Source of the DNA: an uncultured Desulfovibrio sp.
GTDB taxonomy: Bacteria > Desulfobacterota > Desulfovibrionia > Desulfovibrionales > Desulfovibrionaceae
Length of the DNA: 50,227 nucleotides
Direction: 5' to 3'
Assembly (NCBI GenBank): GCA_900547595.1
Contig: URHE01000006.1
Coordinates: 1 to 50,227 of the forward strand
Every line of letters begins with the position of its first letter. Position 1 is the stretch's first letter. Made by a program: the position numbers and the translations under genes. The notes under the pieces are model-generated. The model saw only the letters and a program-made list of their open reading frames with translations, had not been told where the DNA came from and did no database searches. Positions 34,325 to 42,643 of the stretch are shown piece by piece.

Positions 34325-34923
34325 TGCCCCGCAAACTCTGCCTTGTCGCCGTTCTTGGCCTCTCTCTGGCCATGGTTTCCGGCTGCGGCCGCAGCACGCC
34401 CACCAGCTATTATCTGCTGGAAAGCGGCGCGGCGCCCGTCCAGGCCGACGCCCTGCCGCCCACAAGCCTCCGGGTGTCCATGGTGGAGGTGCCCAACTAC
34501 CTCAACCGCAACAATATCGTCAGCCGCGTCCAGGGCGAGACCCGGCTCATCCTCGCCGAGTTCCACCTCTGGGCCGAACCGGTGAGCAACGGCGTGCGCC
34601 GCGTGGTGGAGGAAACGCTCACCGCCCCCCTGCTCGAACAGGGCGTGACGGTGCTGCCCACCGGCGCCGCCAGCGGCGGCGACTATGTGCTGGCGCTCGA
34701 CGTGCAGCGCCTTGACGGCAACTTCAACGAAAAGGCCGTGCTGGAAAGCCGCTGGACCCTGCTGGACAGGGATGACGCGCCGCTCGCCAACGGCATCTTC
34801 TCCGCCGAGGAGATGGTCCAGGGCAGCGACTACAATGTGCTTGTGGGCGCGGAGAGCCGCCTGGTGCGCCGCCTGGGCGACTATCTCGCCGGGAGGCTGC
34901 CGCCGCTCCTGAAACGCCGCTGA
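34324..34923 (+). CDS. PqiC/ABC-type auxiliary lipoprotein of the Mla system
   Basis: A 199-residue lipoprotein whose signal peptide ends in the lipobox VSGC (Cys21). The mature part matches the ABC-transport auxiliary (PqiC/YmbA-like) fold: STPTSYYLLESG, VEVPNYLNRNNIVSRV, a central WAEPVSNGVRRVVEETL and a C-terminal helix. Such proteins sit on the outer membrane inner leaflet and connect MCE tunnels. Its position directly after mlaD, with overlapping stop and start, supports a part in the same complex. The window has no mlaA or mlaC. Confidence 0.88.
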   Translation: MPRKLCLVAVLGLSLAMVSGCGRSTPTSYYLLESGAAPVQADALPPTSLRVSMVEVPNYLNRNNIVSRVQGETRLILAEFHLWAEPVSNGVRRVVEETLTAPLLEQGVTVLPTGAASGGDYVLALDVQRLDGNFNEKAVLESRWTLLDRDDAPLANGIFSAEEMVQGSDYNVLVGAESRLVRRLGDYLAGRLPPLLKRR

Positions 34924-35155
34924 CGGCGCCGGGCCGGCGGCATGGGGCGATCGTGCGCCGCCGGGCTTCCGCCGGGCGCGAGTTTCGGGCAAGAAATTGC
35001 CGCTTCCCTCACTGGACGGCCCCGCCCGGTCAACGCTATCCTTACCGCCACGGAGCGCGAAAGGCCCACGCCCGCTCCCGCGTTTTCGCCGCCTCCTTCC
35101 CCGGTGAAAACAAAACCGCCAGCCCGCGCGGCAGGGCCGCGCAAGGGAGCTTGCC

Positions 35156-35842
35156 ATGAAAAACACATTTCGCCCGACCCGGCGCTTTTTTCTGAAACAG
35201 GCCACCACCGGCGCCCTTGCGCTCGGCCTTTTGCCGCTCATGGGCTGCGCGCCCGCCTGGGGAGCGGCGGCAAAAACTCCGGCGGCGCCCGGCGCCACGG
35301 GCGCGGCCCCCGGCGGCAAGCCGCTGGTGGTCTATTTTTCCCGCTCCGGCAATACGGCAAGGCTCGCCGAGCTGATCCACAAGCGCGTGGGCGGCGACAT
35401 CCTCGAAATCACGCCCGCCACGCCCTACCCCGCCGACTATCAGGCCACCGTGGATCAGGCCAAGCGGGAACAGGCGGACAACGCGCGCCCGGCGGTGAGC
35501 ACAAGGATCGCCGACCCCGGCCAGTACAGCGTCATCTTTCTCGGCTATCCCAACTGGTGGGGCAGCATGCCCATGCCGGTCTGGACCTTTGTGGAGCAGA
35601 ACGGCCTTGACGGCAAGACCATCGCGCCCTTCTGCACGCACGGGGGCGGCGGCATGGGGCACAGCGAGAGCGACCTCAAAAAACTCGTGCCGCATGCCAG
35701 GGTGCTCAAGGGGCTGGCCGTGCGCGGCACAAGCGCGGGCGGCGCGGAAAAAACCGTGGAAAAATGGCTTGAGGGGCTGGGGAACGCCCTGATCGAGACC
35801 ACCACCGGCAATCCCGCCATTTACCCCGACGGCGCGTATTGA
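35156..35842 (+). CDS. Exported flavodoxin with Tat signal and lipobox
   Basis: The 228-residue protein begins with a twin-arginine motif TRRFFLK (8-14), a hydrophobic stretch and LPLMGC (Cys31), a plausible lipobox. An Ala/Gly/Pro linker (about 35-55) precedes a flavodoxin domain: VVYFSRSGNTARLAELI is the FMN phosphate loop, YPNWWGSMPMPVWTFVE and PFCTHGGGGMGHSESDLKKL match long-chain flavodoxin_4-like proteins. A folded FMN protein exported by Tat would act in periplasmic redox chemistry, perhaps anchored as a lipoprotein. GGGAG at 35145-35149 supports the start. Confidence 0.87.
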   Translation: MKNTFRPTRRFFLKQATTGALALGLLPLMGCAPAWGAAAKTPAAPGATGAAPGGKPLVVYFSRSGNTARLAELIHKRVGGDILEITPATPYPADYQATVDQAKREQADNARPAVSTRIADPGQYSVIFLGYPNWWGSMPMPVWTFVEQNGLDGKTIAPFCTHGGGGMGHSESDLKKLVPHARVLKGLAVRGTSAGGAEKTVEKWLEGLGNALIETTTGNPAIYPDGAY

Positions 35843-35885
35843 CGGTCTGCCCCCGCCCTGCGCGACCCGGAGAAAATCATGCGGC

Positions 35886-35912
35886 GGAACGCCTGTGATT
35901 CGCAGGCGTTCC
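35886..35912. repeat. 10-bp hairpin between flavodoxin and tgt
   Basis: GGAACGCCTG (35886-35895) pairs perfectly with CAGGCGTTCC (35903-35912) around a 7-base loop. No T-run follows, so it may act as a factor-dependent terminator or a stabilising 3' structure for the flavodoxin mRNA. Confidence 0.5.
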
Positions 35913-35925
35913 CTCAAGCCCACGC

Positions 35926-35954
35926 TTGCGCCCGGACGCGCTTGCGGCTAGGCT
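35926..35954 (+). promoter_or_regulatory. Promoter of tgt, -10 abutting the start codon
   Basis: TTGCGC, a 17-base spacer, then TAGGCT (35949-35954), which ends six bases before the tgt ATG at 35961. No Shine-Dalgarno site is present, so a leaderless tgt mRNA is likely. Confidence 0.5.
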
Positions 35955-35960
35955 GCGCCC

Positions 35961-37103
35961 ATGTCCGCATCCGTCTTTACCCTGGAACACACGGACGGCG
36001 CCGCGCGCGCGGGGCTCCTCCGCACGGCGCACGGCGTCATCCCCACGCCCATCTTCATGCCCGTGGGCACGGTGGGCTCGGTCAAGGCCGTGGCGCCCGA
36101 CGACCTCGCGGCCATCGGTGCGCCCATCATCCTCGGCAATACCTACCATCTCTACCTGCGGCCCGGCGATGAGCTCGTGGCCCGGCGCGGCGGCCTGCAC
36201 CGCTTCGCCTCCTGGCCGGGCGCCATCCTGACGGACAGCGGCGGCTTTCAGGTCTTTAGCCTGAGCGGCCTGCGCAAGATCCGCGAGGAGGGCGTGGAGT
36301 TCCGCTCGCACATCGACGGCTCGCGGCATATGTTCACGCCGGAATCCGTGGTGCGCGTCCAGCGCAATCTCCACTCCGACATCATGATGGTGCTGGACGA
36401 ATGCGTGCCCTACGGCGCGGACTACGCCTATACGGAACGCTCCGTCGGCCTGACCACGCGCTGGGCGGCCAGGGCGCGCGCCGCGTGGCCGGCAGGGTCT
36501 GGGCCGAACCTGCTCTTCGGCATCGTTCAGGGCGGATTTTTCGAGGACCTGCGCCGCCGCTCCGCCGAGGAACTCCGCGCGCTGGACTTTGACGGCTATG
36601 CCATCGGCGGCCTTTCGGTGGGGGAAAGCAAGGCCGAGCTGCACGATCTGCTCCGCCTCACGGCGCCGCTCCTGCCGGAAGGCAAGGCGCGCTACCTCAT
36701 GGGCGTGGGCACGCCGCTGGATATCGTTCTCGGCATCCTGGCCGGGGTGGACATGTTCGATTGCGTGCTGCCCACGCGCAACGCGCGCAACGGCACGCTT
36801 TATACGTCGCTGGGCAAGATCAACATCAAGCGCCGGGAATACGCCGAGGATGACGGCCCGCTCGATCCGGCCTGCGACTGCTATGCCTGCCGCACCTTCT
36901 CGCGCGCCTATCTGCGGCATCTCTTCGTGAGCAGGGAACTGCTCTCCTTCCGGCTCAATTCCCTGCACAACCTGACGTATTTCCTACGTCTGGCGCGCGG
37001 CGCGCGCGAGGCCATTCTGGAAAACCGCTTCGCGGCCTACGCCGCCCGCATCGCCGCCCTTTATCCCGACGAGGCGGCGCAGGCAGGTCTGGAAGGCTTC
37101 TGA
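35961..37103 (+). CDS. tgt: tRNA-guanine(34) transglycosylase
   Basis: The 380-residue enzyme exchanges guanine 34 in GUN-anticodon tRNAs for preQ1 on the way to queuosine. It shows TPIFMPVGT, GNTYHLYLRPG, the active-site DSGGFQVFSL, GIVQGGFFEDLR, GGLSVGES, the tRNA-binding PTRNARNGTLYT and the zinc site CDCYACRTFSRAYLRHLF, in the usual order and total length. The ATG at 35961 agrees with the family start. A queuosine-precursor (VUT) transporter gene converges on it with a 5-base gap. Confidence 0.97.
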   Translation: MSASVFTLEHTDGAARAGLLRTAHGVIPTPIFMPVGTVGSVKAVAPDDLAAIGAPIILGNTYHLYLRPGDELVARRGGLHRFASWPGAILTDSGGFQVFSLSGLRKIREEGVEFRSHIDGSRHMFTPESVVRVQRNLHSDIMMVLDECVPYGADYAYTERSVGLTTRWAARARAAWPAGSGPNLLFGIVQGGFFEDLRRRSAEELRALDFDGYAIGGLSVGESKAELHDLLRLTAPLLPEGKARYLMGVGTPLDIVLGILAGVDMFDCVLPTRNARNGTLYTSLGKINIKRREYAEDDGPLDPACDCYACRTFSRAYLRHLFVSRELLSFRLNSLHNLTYFLRLARGAREAILENRFAAYAARIAALYPDEAAQAGLEGF

Positions 37104-37108
37104 CGCGC

Positions 37109-37600
37109 TCAGGCGGAGACGCCGGCCAGAAGCGCCTCGCGGCGGCGCACCAGAAAAAAGACCACAAAGGCGCCCGCCAGCTTGGACAGGCTCATGGCCA
37201 CAATGCCCTCGGACGAAGCAATGCCGATGATGAGCAGGAACACCAGGCTGTCCAGCGGCGCGCCCAGCAGACTGGAGATGAGGATGCGCTGCGAGAACGG
37301 CTTGCGGGTGAAGGTGAAAAGCGCCCAGTCGCCCAGTTCGCCCACGGCAAAGGCCGCGGCGCTCGCCACGGCCAGCTGGGGCGACGCCATCCACCAGCTC
37401 ACGGCGCAGCCCACGAGCATGGCCCAGAGAATGTGATGCCCCACGCGGCGCTGGGCAAAATCCCGCACCACAAAGACAAAGCCCACGATGAGCGACGCCG
37501 GGGACCAGAACTCCCCGCTGGGCAGCTCCAGCATCGGCGTGATGGCAAAGACCCAGTTGACGCCCACAATGAGCGCCATATAGGTGAACAGCGAAAACAT
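37109..37600 (-). CDS. VUT-family (YhhQ-like) queuosine precursor transporter
   Basis: The 163-residue membrane protein has about five or six helices. It shows the family blocks SLIVGFVFVVRDFAQRRVGHHILWA, FAVGELGDWALFTFTRKPF and LGAPLDSLVFLLIIG. YhhQ homologues import preQ0/preQ1 or queuine for tRNA queuosylation, and its convergent neighbour is tgt, which needs that base. It is shorter than E. coli YhhQ (about 220) but within the range of the family. The start at 37600 gives MFSLFTYMALIV; a TCGACT-17-TATCCT promoter-like pair lies about 100 bases upstream. No preQ1 riboswitch consensus was found in the leader. Confidence 0.85.
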   Translation of the reverse strand: MFSLFTYMALIVGVNWVFAITPMLELPSGEFWSPASLIVGFVFVVRDFAQRRVGHHILWAMLVGCAVSWWMASPQLAVASAAAFAVGELGDWALFTFTRKPFSQRILISSLLGAPLDSLVFLLIIGIASSEGIVAMSLSKLAGAFVVFFLVRRREALLAGVSA

Positions 37601-37791
37601 GGCGTCGTCTCTGATCCTCTGGAGATGATTCTGCGGTTCCCCCACCGCCGTTCCCGGACGCGATGCCGGGCGGCAGGCGGCCACAACGGGCGCAGGATAG
37701 CGGACACGGGGCCGGAAGTCGAGCAAAACCCTTTCCGCGCGGGCGTGTCCTCCGGCGCTGAACCGCACACCCGCCACACGCCGCCCGCGTG

Positions 37792-39615
37792 TCAGAGCGG
37801 ATGCTCCCGGTCATAGCGCTCGATATGGGCGATGAACGCGTCCTCCAGCGTGGGGTCGGGCCTGTCCGTGACCGAGGACTTGAGTTCGTCCGGCGTGCCC
37901 ACGCTGATCATGGAGCCCCGGTAGATGAGGGCGATGCGGTCGCAGTATTCCGCCTCTTCCATGAAGTGCGTGGTCACGAGCACCGCCGCGCCCGCCGCCG
38001 TGAGCGCCGAGATGTGCTTCCAGAAATCGCGCCGGGTGCGCACATCCACGCCGGAGGTGGGCTCGTCCAGAAACAGCGCGGGCGGCTCGTGGAGCGTGGC
38101 GCAGAGCAGGGCCAGACGCTGCTTGAGCCCCAGGGGCAGCGTGGCCGTGCGGGCCCTGAGCCAGCCTGTGAGGTCCAGGGCGTCGGCCAGCACGGGCAAC
38201 AGCGCGTCGCGCCTTGAGGCGTCCAGGCCGTACAGGTCCGCGAAGATGGTGATGTTCTGCCAGACGGTGATGTCGGGATAGAGGGAAAATTTCTGCGCCA
38301 TGTAGCCCAGGCGCATGCGCGCGGCGCTGCCGGAACGGAGCAGGTCCACACCGTCCACGGCGCAGTCTCCCGAACTGGGCCGCGACAGGCCGCAGAGCAT
38401 GCGAAAGGTGGTGGACTTGCCCGCGCCATTGGGCCCCAGCAGGCCGAAAATCTCCCCGGCGCGCACCTCGAAACTGATGTCCCGGGCGGCCACAAAGTCC
38501 CCGAATTTTTTGGTCAGCCGGTTGGCGACGATGCGCGCGTCCGCGCCGGAAGCGGCGGACGCCCCGACGCCCCCCGCCTGCGGCAGGCGCCCATAGGGCG
38601 AAGGGCGCTTGTCGATGCCGCCCACCGCGCCGAGGTAGGCGTCCTCCAGGCGCGGCGGCACGGGCCTGCCCCCCCGCGCCATGACTTCCTTGCGCACCGT
38701 GTCCGGCGCGTCCGCCGCCAGCACCACCCGCAGGGAACTGCCCTGGATGAGAGCGTCGATGACGCCCGGCCGCATGCTCCAGTACGCCAGCGCCTCCCGG
38801 TGCGCGTTGCCGCCGTTTCCGCCACCGGCCTGATCGTGAAGGAGAAAGACGCGGCCCTCCGCGCGGCGGGTGAGTTCCTCCGGCGGCCCGGAAAAAAGCG
38901 TTGTTCCGGCATCGAGCATGATGACGCCGGGGCAGCGTTCGGCCTCGTCCAGATAAGATGTCGACCAGAGCACGGTCATGCCGCCGGTGCTGAGTTCCTG
39001 CACCATGCGCCACAATTCCCGGCGCGACTGGGGATCGACGCCCACGCCGGGCTCGTCGAGCAAAAGCAGACGCGGCGCGCCCAGCAGCGCGCAGGCGATG
39101 CCCAGCTTCTGCTTCATGCCACCGGAGAGCCGCCCTGCCAGCCGCTCCGTGAACGGTCCGAGCGAGGTGAAGGCGAGCAGCCTGCGGAAAAGCGCCTCGC
39201 TCGCCCCTTCCGCCACGCCGCGCAGGCTGGCGTAGAGCCGCAGGTTCGCCATGACGCTGAGGTCCTCATACAGGCCGAAGCGCTGCGGCATGTAGCCGAT
39301 GCTGTTGGGGGCGCGCCGCAAGAGCTCGTCGGGGGAGAGGCCGAAAATGCGGAGCGTGCCGCCCGTGGGCGCCATGAGCCCGGCCAGCAGGCGCATGAGC
39401 GTGGTCTTGCCCGAGGCGTCGGGCCCCACAAGCCCGGTGATGCGCCCGGCGGGGATGCGCGCCGTGACCCCGCGGAGCGCTTCCGTCCGGCGCGCCCCCG
39501 AGCCGAAGGCCATGCGCACGCCGTCAAGGACAATGGCCGGGGCGTCCGCAATGCCGGAAGCCGGGGAGACGGCGGGACCGCCCCCAACGGACGCTGCCGG
39601 GGGCGCGGAACTCAT
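37792..39615 (-). CDS. Tandem-NBD ABC transporter ATPase (RbbA/YbhF-like)
   Basis: The 607-residue protein has two ATPase modules. NBD1 (about 25-250) has Walker A GPDASGKTT, signature LSGGMKQKLGIA and LLLDEPGVGVDP. NBD2 (about 355-590) has GPNGAGKST, a degenerate signature LPLGLKQRLAL and LFLDEPTSGVDVRTR. There are no membrane helices. Such proteins pair with HlyD adaptors and two ABC-2 permeases in drug or organic-solvent exporters. The HlyD gene is directly upstream (ATGA overlap at 39612-39615), but no permease gene follows; the next gene on the strand is the VUT transporter after 191 bases. Confidence 0.9.
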   Translation of the reverse strand: MSSAPPAASVGGGPAVSPASGIADAPAIVLDGVRMAFGSGARRTEALRGVTARIPAGRITGLVGPDASGKTTLMRLLAGLMAPTGGTLRIFGLSPDELLRRAPNSIGYMPQRFGLYEDLSVMANLRLYASLRGVAEGASEALFRRLLAFTSLGPFTERLAGRLSGGMKQKLGIACALLGAPRLLLLDEPGVGVDPQSRRELWRMVQELSTGGMTVLWSTSYLDEAERCPGVIMLDAGTTLFSGPPEELTRRAEGRVFLLHDQAGGGNGGNAHREALAYWSMRPGVIDALIQGSSLRVVLAADAPDTVRKEVMARGGRPVPPRLEDAYLGAVGGIDKRPSPYGRLPQAGGVGASAASGADARIVANRLTKKFGDFVAARDISFEVRAGEIFGLLGPNGAGKSTTFRMLCGLSRPSSGDCAVDGVDLLRSGSAARMRLGYMAQKFSLYPDITVWQNITIFADLYGLDASRRDALLPVLADALDLTGWLRARTATLPLGLKQRLALLCATLHEPPALFLDEPTSGVDVRTRRDFWKHISALTAAGAAVLVTTHFMEEAEYCDRIALIYRGSMISVGTPDELKSSVTDRPDPTLEDAFIAHIERYDREHPL

Positions 39616-40616
39616 GGCGCGGCGGGTTCCACAAAAATGGTCACGGGCATGCCCTGGCGCATGACGTTTTCCGGGTCTTCGGCCCGGATCCGCAGGCGGT
39701 AGACCAGGGCGGTGCGCACCTCGCGCGTCTCAACGGTCTTGGGCGTGAACTCCGCCGTGGGCGAGATGAAGCCCACCGTGCCGGGAAAGGTCCTCCCCGG
39801 CGCGGCATCCACCGCCACGCGCACGGGCATGCCCGGCTTGATCCTGCCAAGCTCCGGCTCGTCCACATAGGCGCGCAGCCATACCGGATGGGTGAGCGTG
39901 AGGGTATAGACGGTCTGCCCCGGCTGGACGATGGCCCCGGCCTCGCGCGCCCGCGTGAGGACAATGCCCCTTTGCGGCGCATGGAGCACACCGTCCGCCA
40001 GCTGTATCTCCGCATGGCGCAGTTCGGCCTCGGCGGCGGCCACGGCCGCGCGCTGGGCAAGGACATCCTCTTCGCGGTAGCCGGACAGGAGCATGTCGAG
40101 CTGGTCCTGGGCGGAACGCAGGCGCGCCGCGGCCTCGCGGTCGGAAGCGCGGGCATTGTCCAGCTCCTTCTGCGAGATGGCGTTGCTGGCGCGCATGGTG
40201 GAGACACGGTGCAGATTGATGGCCGCATTTTCCGCCACGGCCCGCGCCGCCGCCACCTGCGCCCGGGCCTGGGCAATCTCCTCCGTGCGGTAGCCGCGTT
40301 CAAGACGCGCCAGATCCGCCTTCTGCCCGGCCAGTCCGGCCGCCGCCTGATCTCGCTGCTGGAGCAGCAGGTCGGCATCCAGGCGGGCCAGGGGCTGGCC
40401 CTCGGCCACGGCGTCGCCCTCGTCCACAAGGACGGACGCGATGCGCCCGCCCACGCGAAAGCCAAGGTCCACCTGCCGGATGTCCACATTGCCGTACAGG
40501 GTCAGGCCCTTGCCGTGACGGCCCTCATAGAGCTTCCAGCCCCACAGGCCGCCGCCCAGACAGACGAGCGCAAGGGCGCCGAGAAGAAGCCCCCTTGCCA
40601 TGCGGGAAAGCGCCAT
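39612..40616 (-). CDS. HlyD-family membrane fusion protein
   Basis: A 334-residue adaptor with an N-terminal membrane anchor (about 7-28), split lipoyl half-motifs (GNVDIRQVDLGFRVGGRIASVLVDEGDAVAEGQ and GVLHAPQRGIVLTRAREAGAIVQPGQ), a helical hairpin between them (about 75-190) and a C-terminal beta-barrel (PVRVAVDAAPGRTFPGTVGFISP). It links an inner-membrane ABC exporter to an outer-membrane pore. Of two in-frame ATGs, that at 40616 is preferred, since AAGGA lies seven bases upstream; the one at 40622 is too close. The stop overlaps the ATPase start. Confidence 0.9.
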   Translation of the reverse strand: MALSRMARGLLLGALALVCLGGGLWGWKLYEGRHGKGLTLYGNVDIRQVDLGFRVGGRIASVLVDEGDAVAEGQPLARLDADLLLQQRDQAAAGLAGQKADLARLERGYRTEEIAQARAQVAAARAVAENAAINLHRVSTMRASNAISQKELDNARASDREAAARLRSAQDQLDMLLSGYREEDVLAQRAAVAAAEAELRHAEIQLADGVLHAPQRGIVLTRAREAGAIVQPGQTVYTLTLTHPVWLRAYVDEPELGRIKPGMPVRVAVDAAPGRTFPGTVGFISPTAEFTPKTVETREVRTALVYRLRIRAEDPENVMRQGMPVTIFVEPAAP

Positions 40617-40747
40617 ACGCATATCCTTGCGCGAAGAATCGGGACGCAACGCGCCATTCTTTGTATCGTAGCGCCAATTCCGCACAGCGTCCAGCAGCAC
40701 CCGGGGTGCCGGTATGCCCCGAAAAATGTCGCGGCAGCTTCCGTCCT

Positions 40748-42553
40748 TCAGGGCTTCTGCGGGACAAAGGGATTCTGATCCGCAGGACGGCAAATGCCAA
40801 AACGGCATTTCTCATCCATCAGAAAAACACTCTCCGCCTTATCACGGTCGGCTTCAGTCATGATATGGAAAATTTCCGGCGCACAGCCCCGCGCGCGCAA
40901 CATTGGAAACAGCATATAATAACGGCTGTCGCCACCAACGATGAGCCCCAATTTTTTATGGGAACATGCAGCATCCGCGGCCATCTGAAAGTTGCTCATA
41001 TCCAGATCCGAGTATGGGAAAAAATATTGTTCCTCTCTTGGCGCACTCAAGGGAGGCAGACTGAAATCCTTTTTCAAAAAGGGGTGTGACGCACTGAAAA
41101 TATTACAGAAGAGAGCGCTGAGTATACAGAGACCGGCAGTAAACTCCAGCAACCGTTTCTTCCCGGAAAATGCCATGCCGACAGCAGGCATCGCCAGCAC
41201 AAAAATGGGGAGTTGCAACCGGGTTATCCAGGGCTGCCAGGCAATTGTGGCGCAAAAAATGATGAATGAGGCGCTCACGCAGGCAATATAAATTTTTATG
41301 GCTGGCCGTCCCCGGAGAAGCAGATAAAAAAAGGTTATCCCCACGAGGATGACGGAGAATAAATTCTGCACAGCATCTTCATGTATTACAAAATAAAATC
41401 GTTCTGAAAAATTTGAAAATGGGAAAAATTTTTTTGAATCTTTCTTGATAGCAAGTTTGTCAAGGACAAACTCCACACATCCTGTTATTTCATCATGCAG
41501 ATGCTCTCCATAAATTTTTCTTGGAAGCTCAATATTTACAGCCAGATTACACACGATATTTGCCAGAGTATTTCGCACGGAGGGAGAAAGCCGCACGCCT
41601 GCAACCGTCGCTTGCGTGCGCCCCAGAGGATCACCATAGTCAGCAATATTCCGCAGGAAAAACGGCATATTGCACAACAGCGCAAGCAGGGCGGCGCACA
41701 AGGCCGTTGCCAGTCGCTTCCGCGGACGCAGAAATGTATAAACGGCGTACAGCAAAACGAAGGGCAACGCGATGGGATATGCGGTTCCCTTTGCGAAACA
41801 GGCAAGGCCCAGTGCCCCGCCGAAAAGTATGCCCGAAGCCCTGCATTGCTTCCTGTGCCACAGAAGTCCCAGAGCCACCATGGAGGAAAGCTGCCATGCG
41901 GTGAACATGTCCGTCTGGCATGTGGATGCCTGCAGGACGGCCATGGGGATGCTCGCACACAGCAGGGCGGCAAACTGCTGAATATGCCGATTCGCGCCCA
42001 GAAAGCCTGCGATGAGCGAAACATTGAGGACAGACCCCGCATAGGCAAGCCACTGGACGCTATTGGCAAAAAGGTCGCCTCCCGACAGCGCGCGCAGCTG
42101 AAGGAGAACATATTCCGCGCATGGCGCCAGAATATTCTGGCGCGGATTGGAGGTCGGGTAATGCCCCACATTCGCATTCTGCAGCCAGTGCTCCACCTTG
42201 GGCAAATGATAGGTCAGGGCATCCCAGGTTACGGGAGGATAGACGAGCCCCGCCATGAGCGGGATGAGCACCAGGCCGCATGTGATCCAGCCCAGCAATG
42301 CCAGATGCGGCCTTGCCGGAAGCCTCCCCCTGCGCAACGCCACAACCAGAGCCGACACACAGACGATTGCCCATGCAACCCTGAGCGGCATGGGCGCAAT
42401 CGCCCCGATGAAGCTCATGGTTTCCGTAAGAATCAGGACAAGGATGCCCCAGAGAACCGATGCATACAGAAAACGCTCGCGATTGCTCTCCCCGGGAACG
42501 CTGCAAAAAAGCAGCGCAAGCGCGAGATATGGAAGTAGTCCCAAAGCTGCCAT
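40748..42553 (-). CDS. Multi-pass GT-C glycosyltransferase (ArnT/PMT-like)
   Basis: The 601-residue membrane protein has about ten hydrophobic helices. The first periplasmic loop, PPVTWDALTYHLPKVEHWLQN, carries an acidic-plus-Tyr motif as in lipid-linked sugar transferases (GT39/GT83), and the C-terminal ~90 residues are soluble. It probably moves a sugar from a polyprenyl-phosphate donor to a lipid or glycan; donor and acceptor are unknown. Visibly richer in A/T than flanking genes, especially at 41000-41600, which hints at acquisition. GGAGG ahead of the ATG at 42553 fixes the start. It follows the GT2-GtrA gene, likely in one operon. Confidence 0.75.
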   Translation of the reverse strand: MAALGLLPYLALALLFCSVPGESNRERFLYASVLWGILVLILTETMSFIGAIAPMPLRVAWAIVCVSALVVALRRGRLPARPHLALLGWITCGLVLIPLMAGLVYPPVTWDALTYHLPKVEHWLQNANVGHYPTSNPRQNILAPCAEYVLLQLRALSGGDLFANSVQWLAYAGSVLNVSLIAGFLGANRHIQQFAALLCASIPMAVLQASTCQTDMFTAWQLSSMVALGLLWHRKQCRASGILFGGALGLACFAKGTAYPIALPFVLLYAVYTFLRPRKRLATALCAALLALLCNMPFFLRNIADYGDPLGRTQATVAGVRLSPSVRNTLANIVCNLAVNIELPRKIYGEHLHDEITGCVEFVLDKLAIKKDSKKFFPFSNFSERFYFVIHEDAVQNLFSVILVGITFFYLLLRGRPAIKIYIACVSASFIIFCATIAWQPWITRLQLPIFVLAMPAVGMAFSGKKRLLEFTAGLCILSALFCNIFSASHPFLKKDFSLPPLSAPREEQYFFPYSDLDMSNFQMAADAACSHKKLGLIVGGDSRYYMLFPMLRARGCAPEIFHIMTEADRDKAESVFLMDEKCRFGICRPADQNPFVPQKP

Positions 42554-42643
42554 CGGCCCTCCGCGGATTTTGCCGATCCTTCCTCCGGACCACGGCGTGG
42601 GCGGGCCCCGCCAGGCAGCCACGCCCCTCTCACAAGGCGCGGT

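Noticed and set aside
37601..37720. Possible preQ1 riboswitch in the VUT transporter leader
   Set aside because: No match to the preQ1-I, -II or -III consensus could be seen; only GC-rich stems are present.
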